Shown here piece by piece: positions 49,183 through 56,645 of a stretch of DNA of 64,000 nt. The DNA comes from Nioella aestuarii (GTDB taxonomy: Bacteria > Pseudomonadota > Alphaproteobacteria > Rhodobacterales > Rhodobacteraceae). The stretch covers positions 62,001 to 126,000 of the forward strand of contig NZ_JBPBBA010000005.1 of assembly GCF_050896395.1 (NCBI RefSeq). Reading direction: 5' to 3'. A program made the position numbers and the translations under genes. The notes below the pieces were generated by a model. The model ran no database searches and was not told where the DNA came from. It saw only the letters and a program-made list of their open reading frames with translations. Numbering within the stretch: the stretch's first letter is position 1; the number at the start of each line of letters is the position of its first letter.

Positions 49183-50031
49183 TCAGTGCTTGGAATCGTG
49201 AACCGGGACAGTTTCCGCCAATGCCCCGCGCGCCCTTTCAGCATCTAGCTTACGCTTATAGCCGGTTTGGATGAACTCGACCACGAACAGTACCACAACC
49301 GCGAAATAGAAAGTGGTCTTGGACATCGGGATCAGCGCGTAGCCGAAAATATGGATGCCCATGGTGGGGTCGTGGGTGGCGTGTTCAGCGGCAACGCCCG
49401 CCTCGCCGAGCAGCACCACGCCAACGATGAGCAGGATGAACAGGCCCAGAACCTCGTACATGCGGTTTTTCTCGATAAAGGCCGTCACCCCGTCGGCCAG
49501 CAGCAACATCGCGAGGCCCGACAACAGGATTGCAGCGGCCAGAACCGGGAAGACATCAGTAATTGCCAGCGCCGACAGGACGGAATCGAAGCTGAAGATC
49601 AGGTTCATCAGCACGATCAGCATGACCACCTGAGCGGCAGATTTCCCAGACTTTTCCGCGCCTTCATGGTGCAGGTCATGCATCGACAGAAGGTGCCCGA
49701 TCTCTTTCACCGCCGTATACATGATGAACACGCCGCCAAAGACGAAGACGCAGGTTGCGAAGTTGACGCCGCCTTCCAGCACGCCGACCCAGTTCATGAC
49801 GAAGAAGGGTTCTGACAGGCTCTCGATCAGCTGAATCATGGTAAACAGCAGGACAACTCGCAGCGCGACGGCAATGATAATCCCCCAGAAACGCACTGAT
49901 TTCTGGCTTTCCTCCGGGGCCCGCTGGCTTTCGATCGAGATGTAAAGAAGGTTATCGAAGCCCAGGACCGCCTGCAGGAAGCACAGCATCAGCAGGTTGC
50001 CGAGATTTTCGAGGGTCAAAAGGTCAGCCAT
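49183..50031 (-). CDS. TerC-family integral membrane protein
   Basis: A 282-residue protein of the TerC family (about seven to eight transmembrane helices): LCFLQAVLGFDNLLYISIES (11-30) with the conserved GFDN, SFDSVLSAL (charged pair in a helix), and LADGVTAFIEK. Homologues move metal ions (manganese, calcium) out of the cell or help secreted proteins; TerC was first linked to tellurite resistance. It is the first gene of the leftward cluster, 57 bases before the small membrane peptide. Confidence 0.88.
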   Translation of the reverse strand: MADLLTLENLGNLLMLCFLQAVLGFDNLLYISIESQRAPEESQKSVRFWGIIIAVALRVVLLFTMIQLIESLSEPFFVMNWVGVLEGGVNFATCVFVFGGVFIMYTAVKEIGHLLSMHDLHHEGAEKSGKSAAQVVMLIVLMNLIFSFDSVLSALAITDVFPVLAAAILLSGLAMLLLADGVTAFIEKNRMYEVLGLFILLIVGVVLLGEAGVAAEHATHDPTMGIHIFGYALIPMSKTTFYFAVVVLFVVEFIQTGYKRKLDAERARGALAETVPVHDSKH

Positions 50032-50177
50032 TTTTTATCGCCTTGATTTGTCGCTTGTTCCGGTCCGCGCCAGGTCTCTGTGCCTGAATAATCGCTTAAG
50101 GCGTCGCTTGTCACGCCTTTCACCCCGATCTCTCTTCCCTCTTGCCAAGGCCTGCGCGCTGACGTATCCCAACGCCA

Positions 50178-50232
50178 CCGTGGCGATTTGTTAACCGGAT
50201 TGCGGGCCACGTTAAACAAGCCGCTAAAGAGG
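50178..50232 (+). promoter_or_regulatory. SAM-II riboswitch
   Basis: CGTGGC (50179-50184) with GCCACG (50206-50211) forms the P1 stem; the bases between include GATTTG and ACCGGATTGC, and the 3' side GTTAAACAAGCCGCTAAAGA carries the SAM-II pseudoknot segment. This is the conserved SAM-II pattern, normally ahead of methionine-biosynthesis genes in alphaproteobacteria, and metZ is what follows. Confidence 0.85.
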
Positions 50233-50259
50233 TCGAGCAGCGCCATCCATGGCTCTTGC

Positions 50260-50290
50260 CCCCGACCGTTCACCCGGTTCGGGGTTTTTT
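50260..50290 (+). terminator. Terminator-like hairpin between SAM-II riboswitch and metZ
   Basis: CCCCGA (50260-50265) pairs with TCGGGG (50279-50284), extended by CCG/CGG with one bulge, followed by TTTTTT (50285-50290). It ends 28 bases before the metZ ATG, so it could be the expression platform that stops transcription when SAM binds. Confidence 0.65.
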
Positions 50291-50318
50291 CATGCCTCGG
50301 GCCAGCAAAGGACCGTGA

Positions 50319-51524
50319 ATGACTATGGGACCGAAACAGCTTCCCACCGACGCAAAACCCCGCACCCGCGCCGTCCATGGCGGAACCCGCCGCAGCCAGT
50401 ATGGTGAAGTCAGCGAAGCAATCTTCCTGACGCAAGGCTTCGTTTATGACAGCGCCGAACAGGCCGAGGCGCGGTTCATTGAATCGGGCGATGACGAATT
50501 CATCTATGCCCGTTATGGCAACCCAACCGTGCGCATGTTCGAAGAGCGCATTGCCGGGCTGGAGGGCACCGAGGATGCTTTCGCCACGGCCAGCGGTATG
50601 GCGGCAGTGAATGGCGCGCTGACCTCGATGCTGCGCGCGGGCGATCACGTGGTGTCGGCCAAGGCGCTGTTCGGCTCGTGTCTCTATATTCTCGAAGAGG
50701 TTCTGACGCGTTACGGCGTCGAGGTGACATTCGTGGACGGCACCGACCTGAACGAATGGAAGGCAGCCATCCGGCCCGACACCAAGGCGGTGTTCTTCGA
50801 GTCGATGTCGAACCCGACGCTGGAAGTCATCGACATAAAGGGGGTCAGTGAGCTGGCCCATGCGGTCGGTGCCATCGTGGTGGTGGACAACGTCTTTGCC
50901 ACGCCGGTGCTGCAACGCTCTGGCGACCTTGGGGCCGATGTCATCGTCTATTCCGCCACCAAGCACATCGACGGGCAGGGGCGCTGTCTGGGGGGTGTCA
51001 TCTGCGGCACCCGCCAATTCATTCGCAAGGTGGTGGAGCCTTACCTGAAGCATACCGGCGGATCGCTGTCGCCCTTCAACGCCTGGGTGATGCTGAAGGC
51101 GCTGGAGACGATGGATCTGCGGGTGCGCGCACAGGCCGAAAGCGCGTTCAAAATCGCCAGGGCCCTTCACGGCCAACCCGGCCTGAGCCGTGTTATCCAT
51201 CCTTTCCTGCCAGATCATCCGCAGCAGAACCTCGCCATTGCGCAGATGGAAGCAGGCGGGACGATGATCTCAATCGAGCTGGAGGGCGGCAAATCGGCGG
51301 CGTTCAAGCTGCTCAACGCGTTGCAGGTTTTTGTGATCTCCAACAATCTGGGCGACGCCAAGTCGATCATCACCCATCCCGCGACCACGACCCATCAGCG
51401 GTTGACGCCTGAACAGCGTGCAGCCCTGGGGATCTCTGACGGGCTGTTGCGCCTGTCGGTGGGGCTGGAAGATCCGGCAGACCTGATTGCAGATCTTGAA
51501 CAGGCGCTTAGCGCAGCCCGATGA
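50319..51524 (+). CDS. metZ: O-succinylhomoserine sulfhydrylase
   Basis: A 401-residue PLP enzyme of the Cys/Met metabolism family that makes homocysteine from O-succinyl- (or O-acetyl-) homoserine and sulfide. PLP-binding Lys215 is in VYSATKHIDGQGRCLGG; the N-terminal TRAVHGGTRRSQYGEVSEAI and ARYGNPTVRMFEERIAGLEG are family motifs. AGGACCGTGA precedes the ATG. It is controlled by a SAM-II riboswitch, fitting its place in methionine synthesis. The next two genes overlap by 4 bases each. Confidence 0.93.
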   Translation: MTMGPKQLPTDAKPRTRAVHGGTRRSQYGEVSEAIFLTQGFVYDSAEQAEARFIESGDDEFIYARYGNPTVRMFEERIAGLEGTEDAFATASGMAAVNGALTSMLRAGDHVVSAKALFGSCLYILEEVLTRYGVEVTFVDGTDLNEWKAAIRPDTKAVFFESMSNPTLEVIDIKGVSELAHAVGAIVVVDNVFATPVLQRSGDLGADVIVYSATKHIDGQGRCLGGVICGTRQFIRKVVEPYLKHTGGSLSPFNAWVMLKALETMDLRVRAQAESAFKIARALHGQPGLSRVIHPFLPDHPQQNLAIAQMEAGGTMISIELEGGKSAAFKLLNALQVFVISNNLGDAKSIITHPATTTHQRLTPEQRAALGISDGLLRLSVGLEDPADLIADLEQALSAAR

Positions 51525-52018
51525 CCGAGATCACCATTCACCGCTTTCGGGCGGGGGAGGGCGACCTGCTTGGGCAGCTCTTCCACCGATCCGTGCACGA
51601 AGGTGCCGCGGGGGCCTATGACGCCGCGCAACGCGCAGCGTGGAGTCCGGAGCCGCCAAGTGGCCCGGTGTGGGAGGCCCGGCTGGCGGGCGGACTCACG
51701 CTGGTGGCATGGACCGGGCGGGACCCTGTCGGCTTCATGATGCTTATCCCGGAAACCGGCCATCTCGACCTGGCTTTTGTTGCGCCCGAGATGCAGGGGC
51801 AAGGGGTGGCGGCAATGCTTTATGGGCTGCTGGAACGCAGCGCGCGGCGGCGGGGTCTGGCGCGGCTGACCACAGATGCCAGCGAATTGGCGCGTGGCTT
51901 CTTTCTCAAGCAGGGATGGCAGGACGGGCCGAGGCGGCGAATTGAACGCCACGGCATTGCCTTGCACAATTACCCCATGGCAAAATCGCTGAAACCTGCG
52001 TTAGAACGGGCGGCATGA
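51521..52018 (+). CDS. GNAT-family N-acetyltransferase
   Basis: A 165-residue GNAT-fold enzyme. VAPEMQGQGVAAMLYGLLER (about 87-106) is the acetyl-CoA loop (motif A, Q-x-x-G-x-G/A). The acceptor is unknown. Its ATG overlaps the metZ stop (ATGA), and its stop overlaps the next start, so it is part of the riboswitch-controlled operon. Confidence 0.83.
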   Translation: MTEITIHRFRAGEGDLLGQLFHRSVHEGAAGAYDAAQRAAWSPEPPSGPVWEARLAGGLTLVAWTGRDPVGFMMLIPETGHLDLAFVAPEMQGQGVAAMLYGLLERSARRRGLARLTTDASELARGFFLKQGWQDGPRRRIERHGIALHNYPMAKSLKPALERAA

Positions 52019-52755
52019 AACCGTTTCTGATCCTGCAACTGCGCCCCGAGGATGAAGCCGCCGACGAAGAGTTCGCCAGCTTTCTTGCCAAGGGCGGGCT
52101 ATCTGAGGACGAGGTGCACCGCATCCGTCTGGACAAGCGCGACCTTCCCGGCGGCCTGGTGCTGGCCGATTATTCCGGCGTGATCGTGGGCGGCGGCCCC
52201 GGATGCGTGTCGGACGCGCCCGAGGACAAGACCCTGCAGGAAGCCAAGATAGAGGCAGAGATATTGGGGCTCATGCCCCGGATCACGGAAGGCGACGTGC
52301 CGTTCATGGGATGTTGCTATGGGCTTGGCATTCTGGCCCATCATCTTGGCGGCGAGGTCAGCAAGGCGCGCTATGGCGAGGCCATCGGCGGGGTCGATTG
52401 CACCCTCTCGGACGAAGGCGCCGCCGATCCGCTGTTCGAAGGGCTTCCGCGGACCTTCCGCGCCCTTGTGGGCCACAAGGAAGCCGTGCAGGACCTGCCC
52501 CCCGGCGCGGTGCATCTTGCCGCCGCCGACAGCTGCCCCTTTCAGATGATCCGCCACGGGAAGAACGTCTATGCCACCCAGTTTCATCCGGAGGCGGACG
52601 GGCAAAGCTTCGCCACCCGGATCCGCATCTACCGCAACAAGGGCTATTTCCACCCCGAGGAGGCCGACAGCCTGACCGAGGCGTGTTTGGCCGAAGAGAT
52701 CACCGTGCCGGAACAGGTGCTGCGAAACTTCGTCAAACGCTATCGCGCAGGTTGA
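52015..52755 (+). CDS. Class I glutamine amidotransferase
   Basis: A 246-residue GATase of the GuaA-like stand-alone group. The nucleophile Cys is in FMGCCYGLGILAHHLGG near residue 100, VGHKEAV follows, and the second triad member His in ATQFHPEAD near 189. The substrate is unknown; related proteins hydrolyse gamma-glutamyl compounds. Third gene of the metZ operon and followed at once by a paired palindrome. Confidence 0.85.
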   Translation: MKPFLILQLRPEDEAADEEFASFLAKGGLSEDEVHRIRLDKRDLPGGLVLADYSGVIVGGGPGCVSDAPEDKTLQEAKIEAEILGLMPRITEGDVPFMGCCYGLGILAHHLGGEVSKARYGEAIGGVDCTLSDEGAADPLFEGLPRTFRALVGHKEAVQDLPPGAVHLAAADSCPFQMIRHGKNVYATQFHPEADGQSFATRIRIYRNKGYFHPEEADSLTEACLAEEITVPEQVLRNFVKRYRAG

Positions 52756-52767
52756 GCGAAGCGCGGG

Positions 52768-52811
52768 GAAAGCTCTTCGAAGAGCTTTCACAATTTTCTT
52801 CGAAGAAAATT
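52768..52811. repeat. Paired palindromes after the amidotransferase gene
   Basis: A perfect 22-nt palindrome at 52768-52789 (arms GAAAGCTCTTC and its complement), AC, then AATTTTCTTCGAAGAAAATT at 52792-52811; both have a TTCGAA centre. CGGGG before and CCCCG after could close an outer stem. Starts 13 bases after the stop of the amidotransferase gene, in the 225-base gap before folE2. Confidence 0.85.
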
Positions 52812-52980
52812 CCAGCGCCCCGGAGGAAGCTGTCGCCGGATTGCCGCCGTTTCGCGCTCCTGTGCCGTTTTGAACTGGTCCCGCGGCGCCAGGCCGGTCT
52901 ATCTCTCGCAACGGAAAACTTGGAATAGGGGGGCGGCTGGCCCATATTGTCAGTCTCCAGACCCCGGGAAGGCCCGTGCC

Positions 52981-54078
52981 ATGAACCTGCATCTCAACGA
53001 TCTTGCCACAGCGCCTGACAGCGATGAGGCCCGCAAAGCACTGGATACCCTGCGTGCCTGGGCGGCCACGGCATCGGCTGAGGAGCTGGCCGCGCTTGAC
53101 CCATCCGTCGCGGGCCTGTTGCGCAATGCCCCTGTCTATCCCGATTTCAGCCGCGATTACCCTCAGGATTTTACTGTCGATGCCGAGTACAAGGACAGCC
53201 TTCCAGACCTACAAAACGGTCCTGCCTCGCTGATCAAGGGCCAGAAACGGGTGATCCAGCATGTGGGCATTTCCAATTTCCGCCTGCCGATCCGCTACCA
53301 CACCCGCGACGATGGCGACCTGACGCTGGAAACCTCGGTCACGGGGACGGTCAGCCTGGAGGCGGAGAAGAAGGGCATCAACATGTCCCGGATCATGCGC
53401 AGCTTTTACAATCACGCTGAGCGGACCTTCAGTTTCGAGGTGATGGAAGCCGCACTTGATGCCTACAAGACCGATCTCGACAGTTTCGATGCCCGTATCC
53501 AGATGCGCTTTTCCTTCCCGATGAAGATCGAAAGCCTGCGCTCGGGCCTGACCGGGTACCAGTATTACGACATCGCGCTGGAACTGGTGGAACAGGGCGG
53601 CACCCGTAAGAAAATCCTGCATCTGGACTATGTCTACAGTTCCACCTGTCCTTGCTCTCTGGAGCTCAGCGAACATGCGCGTGAGTTTCGCAATCAACTG
53701 GCAACGCCCCATTCGCAGAGGTCCGTTGCGCGGATTTCCATCGAGGTGCCCTTTGGGGGGGAGTGCCTTTGGTTCGAAGACCTGATCGAGCTGGCCCGCA
53801 ACGCGGTGCCGACGGAAACCCAGGTTATGGTCAAGCGCGAGGATGAACAGGCTTTTGCCGAACTGAACGCGGCAAACCCCATTTTCGTCGAGGATGCGGC
53901 GCGACTGTTTGCACAGGCCCTGCACGATGAACCCCGGATTGGCGATTTTCGTATCGTCGCCAGCCATCAGGAAAGCCTGCACAGTCATGATGCTGTCAGC
54001 GTTCTGACAGAGGGTGAGACCTTTGCAGCCACGAGCCTCGACCCAAAGCTGTTCACGACCCTGTTTCACATCGGCTGA
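52981..54078 (+). CDS. folE2: GTP cyclohydrolase FolE2 (type IB)
   Basis: A 365-residue type IB GTP cyclohydrolase that forms dihydroneopterin triphosphate for folate and queuosine synthesis. Signatures are RVIQHVGISNFRLPIRYHTR (about 98-117), the active-site Cys in YSSTCPCSLELSEHA near 223, and IVASHQESLHSHDAVS. It substitutes for the zinc-requiring FolE and may dominate under zinc limitation. ATG 52981 is used; the reading from 52870 is not conserved. Confidence 0.9.
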   Translation: MNLHLNDLATAPDSDEARKALDTLRAWAATASAEELAALDPSVAGLLRNAPVYPDFSRDYPQDFTVDAEYKDSLPDLQNGPASLIKGQKRVIQHVGISNFRLPIRYHTRDDGDLTLETSVTGTVSLEAEKKGINMSRIMRSFYNHAERTFSFEVMEAALDAYKTDLDSFDARIQMRFSFPMKIESLRSGLTGYQYYDIALELVEQGGTRKKILHLDYVYSSTCPCSLELSEHAREFRNQLATPHSQRSVARISIEVPFGGECLWFEDLIELARNAVPTETQVMVKREDEQAFAELNAANPIFVEDAARLFAQALHDEPRIGDFRIVASHQESLHSHDAVSVLTEGETFAATSLDPKLFTTLFHIG

Positions 54079-54196
54079 GCCCTGTCCCTGGTGCAAGTCG
54101 GGGTTTCCGGATCGGCATTGGGCAAACGGGTCAGTATGCCATACCTTTTGGGCAAGGGAGGACACCGACCTTTTGCCAAAATAAAGGGGTTTCCCA

Positions 54197-54418
54197 ATGG
54201 CTTCGATTGATATGTCTCTGGCAGCACCCGCATCACAGGGCGTTTTCGCCCGGATCATCGCGCGCCTTGTTCAGGCATCCACCGAATATAGCGTGGCGCT
54301 GTCGCGCGTCGATCAGGTTACGCGGTTGAACGCAATGACCGACGAAGAACTGGCCCAGATGCAGCTGCGGCGCGAAGACATCCCGCGCTATGTTTTCCGC
54401 GATATCCTTTACATCTGA
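54197..54418 (+). CDS. DUF1127 small protein
   Basis: A 73-residue protein with the DUF1127 signature at the C-terminus: EELAQMQLRREDIPRYVFRD. Basic, Arg-rich DUF1127 proteins bind RNA or DNA and act in stress or phosphate responses in other alphaproteobacteria. ATG 54197 follows an AAAGGGG Shine-Dalgarno-like site. A motif ACCTTTTGCCAAAATAAAGG lies just upstream (54163-54182). Confidence 0.8.
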   Translation: MASIDMSLAAPASQGVFARIIARLVQASTEYSVALSRVDQVTRLNAMTDEELAQMQLRREDIPRYVFRDILYI

Positions 54419-54493
54419 CGGCCCCTCACAAATCGGCCCGTGCATGGCAACACCGGTTGACACTGCGCGCGGGCCGGGCCAACGCTGCGGCCC

Positions 54494-55942
54494 ATGTATG
54501 ACCTGAGGCCCGTTGGATATGTGATCGGATTGCTCGTCCTGGTGCTGGGGCTGACCATGCTGGTGCCCCTCGGAGTCGATTTGTATTACGACAACGGGGA
54601 GTGGCAGGTCTTCTTGGAGAGCGCGATCCTGACCGTTCTGCCGGGGGGGCTGCTGGCTCTGGCCTCGGCCAATGGGGTCACCAAGCGGCTTTCGATCCAG
54701 CAAACCTTCCTTTTGACCACGGGCGTTTGGATGGCACTGCCTGTGTTTGGGGCCCTGCCGTTTGTGCTGGGGGCGACCAATGCCAGCTTTGTCGATGCGC
54801 TGTTCGAAGCCATGTCAGGGCTGACAACCACGGGATCGACCGTCTTCATCCGCCTGGAATTGCTGCCTGAGGGGCTGTTGTTCTGGCGGGGTATGCTGCA
54901 ATGGTTCGGCGGTGTGGGCATTATCGTCGTGGCCATGGTGTTCCTGCCGGAGCTGCGCGTTGGCGGAATGCAGATCTTCAAGTCCGAAGCCTTCGAGACG
55001 ATGGGCAAAATCCTGCCGCGTGCGGCGGAAATCGCGCAACAAATCTCGGTGATCTATGTGGGTCTGACGCTCGTTTGTGCCCTGACCTACGTGGCGCTTG
55101 GGATGCCGACATTCGAGGCCATCGTCCATTCCATGACAACGGTATCCACCGGCGGGTTCTCCACCTCAGATGCGTCTTTCGGGGCGTTTCAGGGACCGAT
55201 GGAATATGCTGCGTCCGTCTTCATGCTTCTCGCCAGCCTGCCCTTCGTGCGCTACGTGCAGATCCTTGCAGGCAGTGCCCGCCCACTTTGGCTTGATACA
55301 CAGGTCCGGGCCTATCTGACGACGATCCTGATTCTGACGATCTTCTTCGCGGTGTACCGGCTGGTCGTGAATGGCGACCACTTGGAGCACGGGTTCCGCG
55401 AGGCGATCTTCAATGTGACATCGATCATCTCGGGCACCGGATATGCCAGCGTCGATTACCAGGAATGGGGGGCCATTGCTGTCGTTGTGTTCTTCTTCAT
55501 TGGCCTGATCGGCGGCTGTGCAGGCTCGACCGCCTGTTCGATCAAGATCTTCCGGTATCAGTTGTTGATGGCGTCAATCTCGACCCAGTTGCGCAGACTT
55601 TATGCCCCGCATGGCATTTTTGAGCCGCGCTATGAGGGCCGCAAGGTGAGCGAAGAGGTTCTGTCCTCGGTCATGGCTTTCTTCGTGATGTTCTTCGTCA
55701 GCCTGGGGGTCGTCTCGATGCTGCTGGCGCTGACCGGGCTGGACTTTGTGACATCCGTTTCCGGCGCGGCCACGGCTCTGGCAAATATCGGGCCGGGACT
55801 GGGGGCCGAGATCGGACCGGCTGGGACCTTCACCAACCTAAATGACACGGCCAAATGGATCCTGACCGTCTCGATGCTGGTTGGACGCCTGGAGCTGATG
55901 GCGGTCTTTGTTCTGTTCACCACTCAGTTCTGGCGGGGATAG
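54494..55942 (+). CDS. TrkH-family potassium uptake protein
   Basis: A 482-residue potassium channel-like subunit with four pore-loop repeats and about ten helices. GLTTTGSTVF, MTTVSTGGFSTSD, ISGTGYASVDY and ATALANIGPGLG are the four pore segments. Normally works with a cytoplasmic TrkA-type KTN subunit, which is not next to it. Closely followed by the DJ-1 gene at 25 bases. Confidence 0.88.
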   Translation: MYDLRPVGYVIGLLVLVLGLTMLVPLGVDLYYDNGEWQVFLESAILTVLPGGLLALASANGVTKRLSIQQTFLLTTGVWMALPVFGALPFVLGATNASFVDALFEAMSGLTTTGSTVFIRLELLPEGLLFWRGMLQWFGGVGIIVVAMVFLPELRVGGMQIFKSEAFETMGKILPRAAEIAQQISVIYVGLTLVCALTYVALGMPTFEAIVHSMTTVSTGGFSTSDASFGAFQGPMEYAASVFMLLASLPFVRYVQILAGSARPLWLDTQVRAYLTTILILTIFFAVYRLVVNGDHLEHGFREAIFNVTSIISGTGYASVDYQEWGAIAVVVFFFIGLIGGCAGSTACSIKIFRYQLLMASISTQLRRLYAPHGIFEPRYEGRKVSEEVLSSVMAFFVMFFVSLGVVSMLLALTGLDFVTSVSGAATALANIGPGLGAEIGPAGTFTNLNDTAKWILTVSMLVGRLELMAVFVLFTTQFWRG

Positions 55943-55967
55943 GCGACGCCAGAAAAGGAACAGCGAT

Positions 55968-56576
55968 ATGCGGCGTATCGGTGCACTAATCTTCCCCGGC
56001 TTTGAGCTGTTGGATCTGTTCGGCCCGATGGAGATGTTCGGGATGCTTACGGATGAGTATTCACTGGAGTTGATCGCCGAAACCGCGGGTCCGATACGGG
56101 GCAATCCGGGGCTGGACACGGTGGCCAGTCGTGCGCTGGAGGATGCCGGAGACTACGATCTCCTCTTCGTGCCGGGCGGGCCGGGAACGCGGGCATTGGT
56201 GGATCATGCGCCGGTGCTGGACTGGCTGGCAGAGCAGGGCAGCCGGGCGGAATATGTTCTCAGCGTGTGTACCGGCAGCGCCTTGCTGGCGCGGGCAGGG
56301 CTTCTTGATGGATGCAAGGCGACCACCAATAAAGCGGCCTTTGCCTGGGTCGCTTCACAAGGACCGCAGGTCAATTGGGTCAAGCAGGCAAGATGGGTGG
56401 AGGACGGGAAATTCCTGACCTCCTCGGGGGTGTCGGCGGGCATGGACATGACCCTTGCCGCCATTGCGCTGATGCACGGGCGGGCGCTGGCCGAAGAGGT
56501 GGCGGTGAGCTGTGAATACACCTGGCACGATGACAGCACGGCCGATCCGTTCGCGGCCCTGCATGGATTGGCCTGA
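55968..56576 (+). CDS. DJ-1/PfpI-family protein
   Basis: A 202-residue protein of the DJ-1/ThiJ/PfpI superfamily. The nucleophile Cys101 lies in LSVCTGSALLARAG and the acidic partner in FPGFELLDLFGPMEMFG (10-26). Relatives include the transcription-factor-like domain of AraC-type regulators and isocyanide hydratases, and the latter match this length and motif best. Activity is not proven. AAGGA sits 8 bases before the ATG. Ends at a bidirectional terminator. Confidence 0.82.
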   Translation: MRRIGALIFPGFELLDLFGPMEMFGMLTDEYSLELIAETAGPIRGNPGLDTVASRALEDAGDYDLLFVPGGPGTRALVDHAPVLDWLAEQGSRAEYVLSVCTGSALLARAGLLDGCKATTNKAAFAWVASQGPQVNWVKQARWVEDGKFLTSSGVSAGMDMTLAAIALMHGRALAEEVAVSCEYTWHDDSTADPFAALHGLA

Positions 56577-56596
56577 CAGGTTGGACCCAGACATGA

Positions 56597-56624
56597 AAAG
56601 GGCGGCCAGATGGGGCCGCCCTTT
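56597..56624. terminator. Bidirectional terminator between convergent genes
   Basis: AAAGGGCGGCC (56597-56607), a 6-base loop, GGCCGCCCTTT (56614-56624). A and T flanks on both sides suit termination from the DJ-1 gene and from the convergent protease-fold gene. Confidence 0.8.
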
Positions 56625-56645
56625 AAGTTTATGAAAGCTTGGGGA

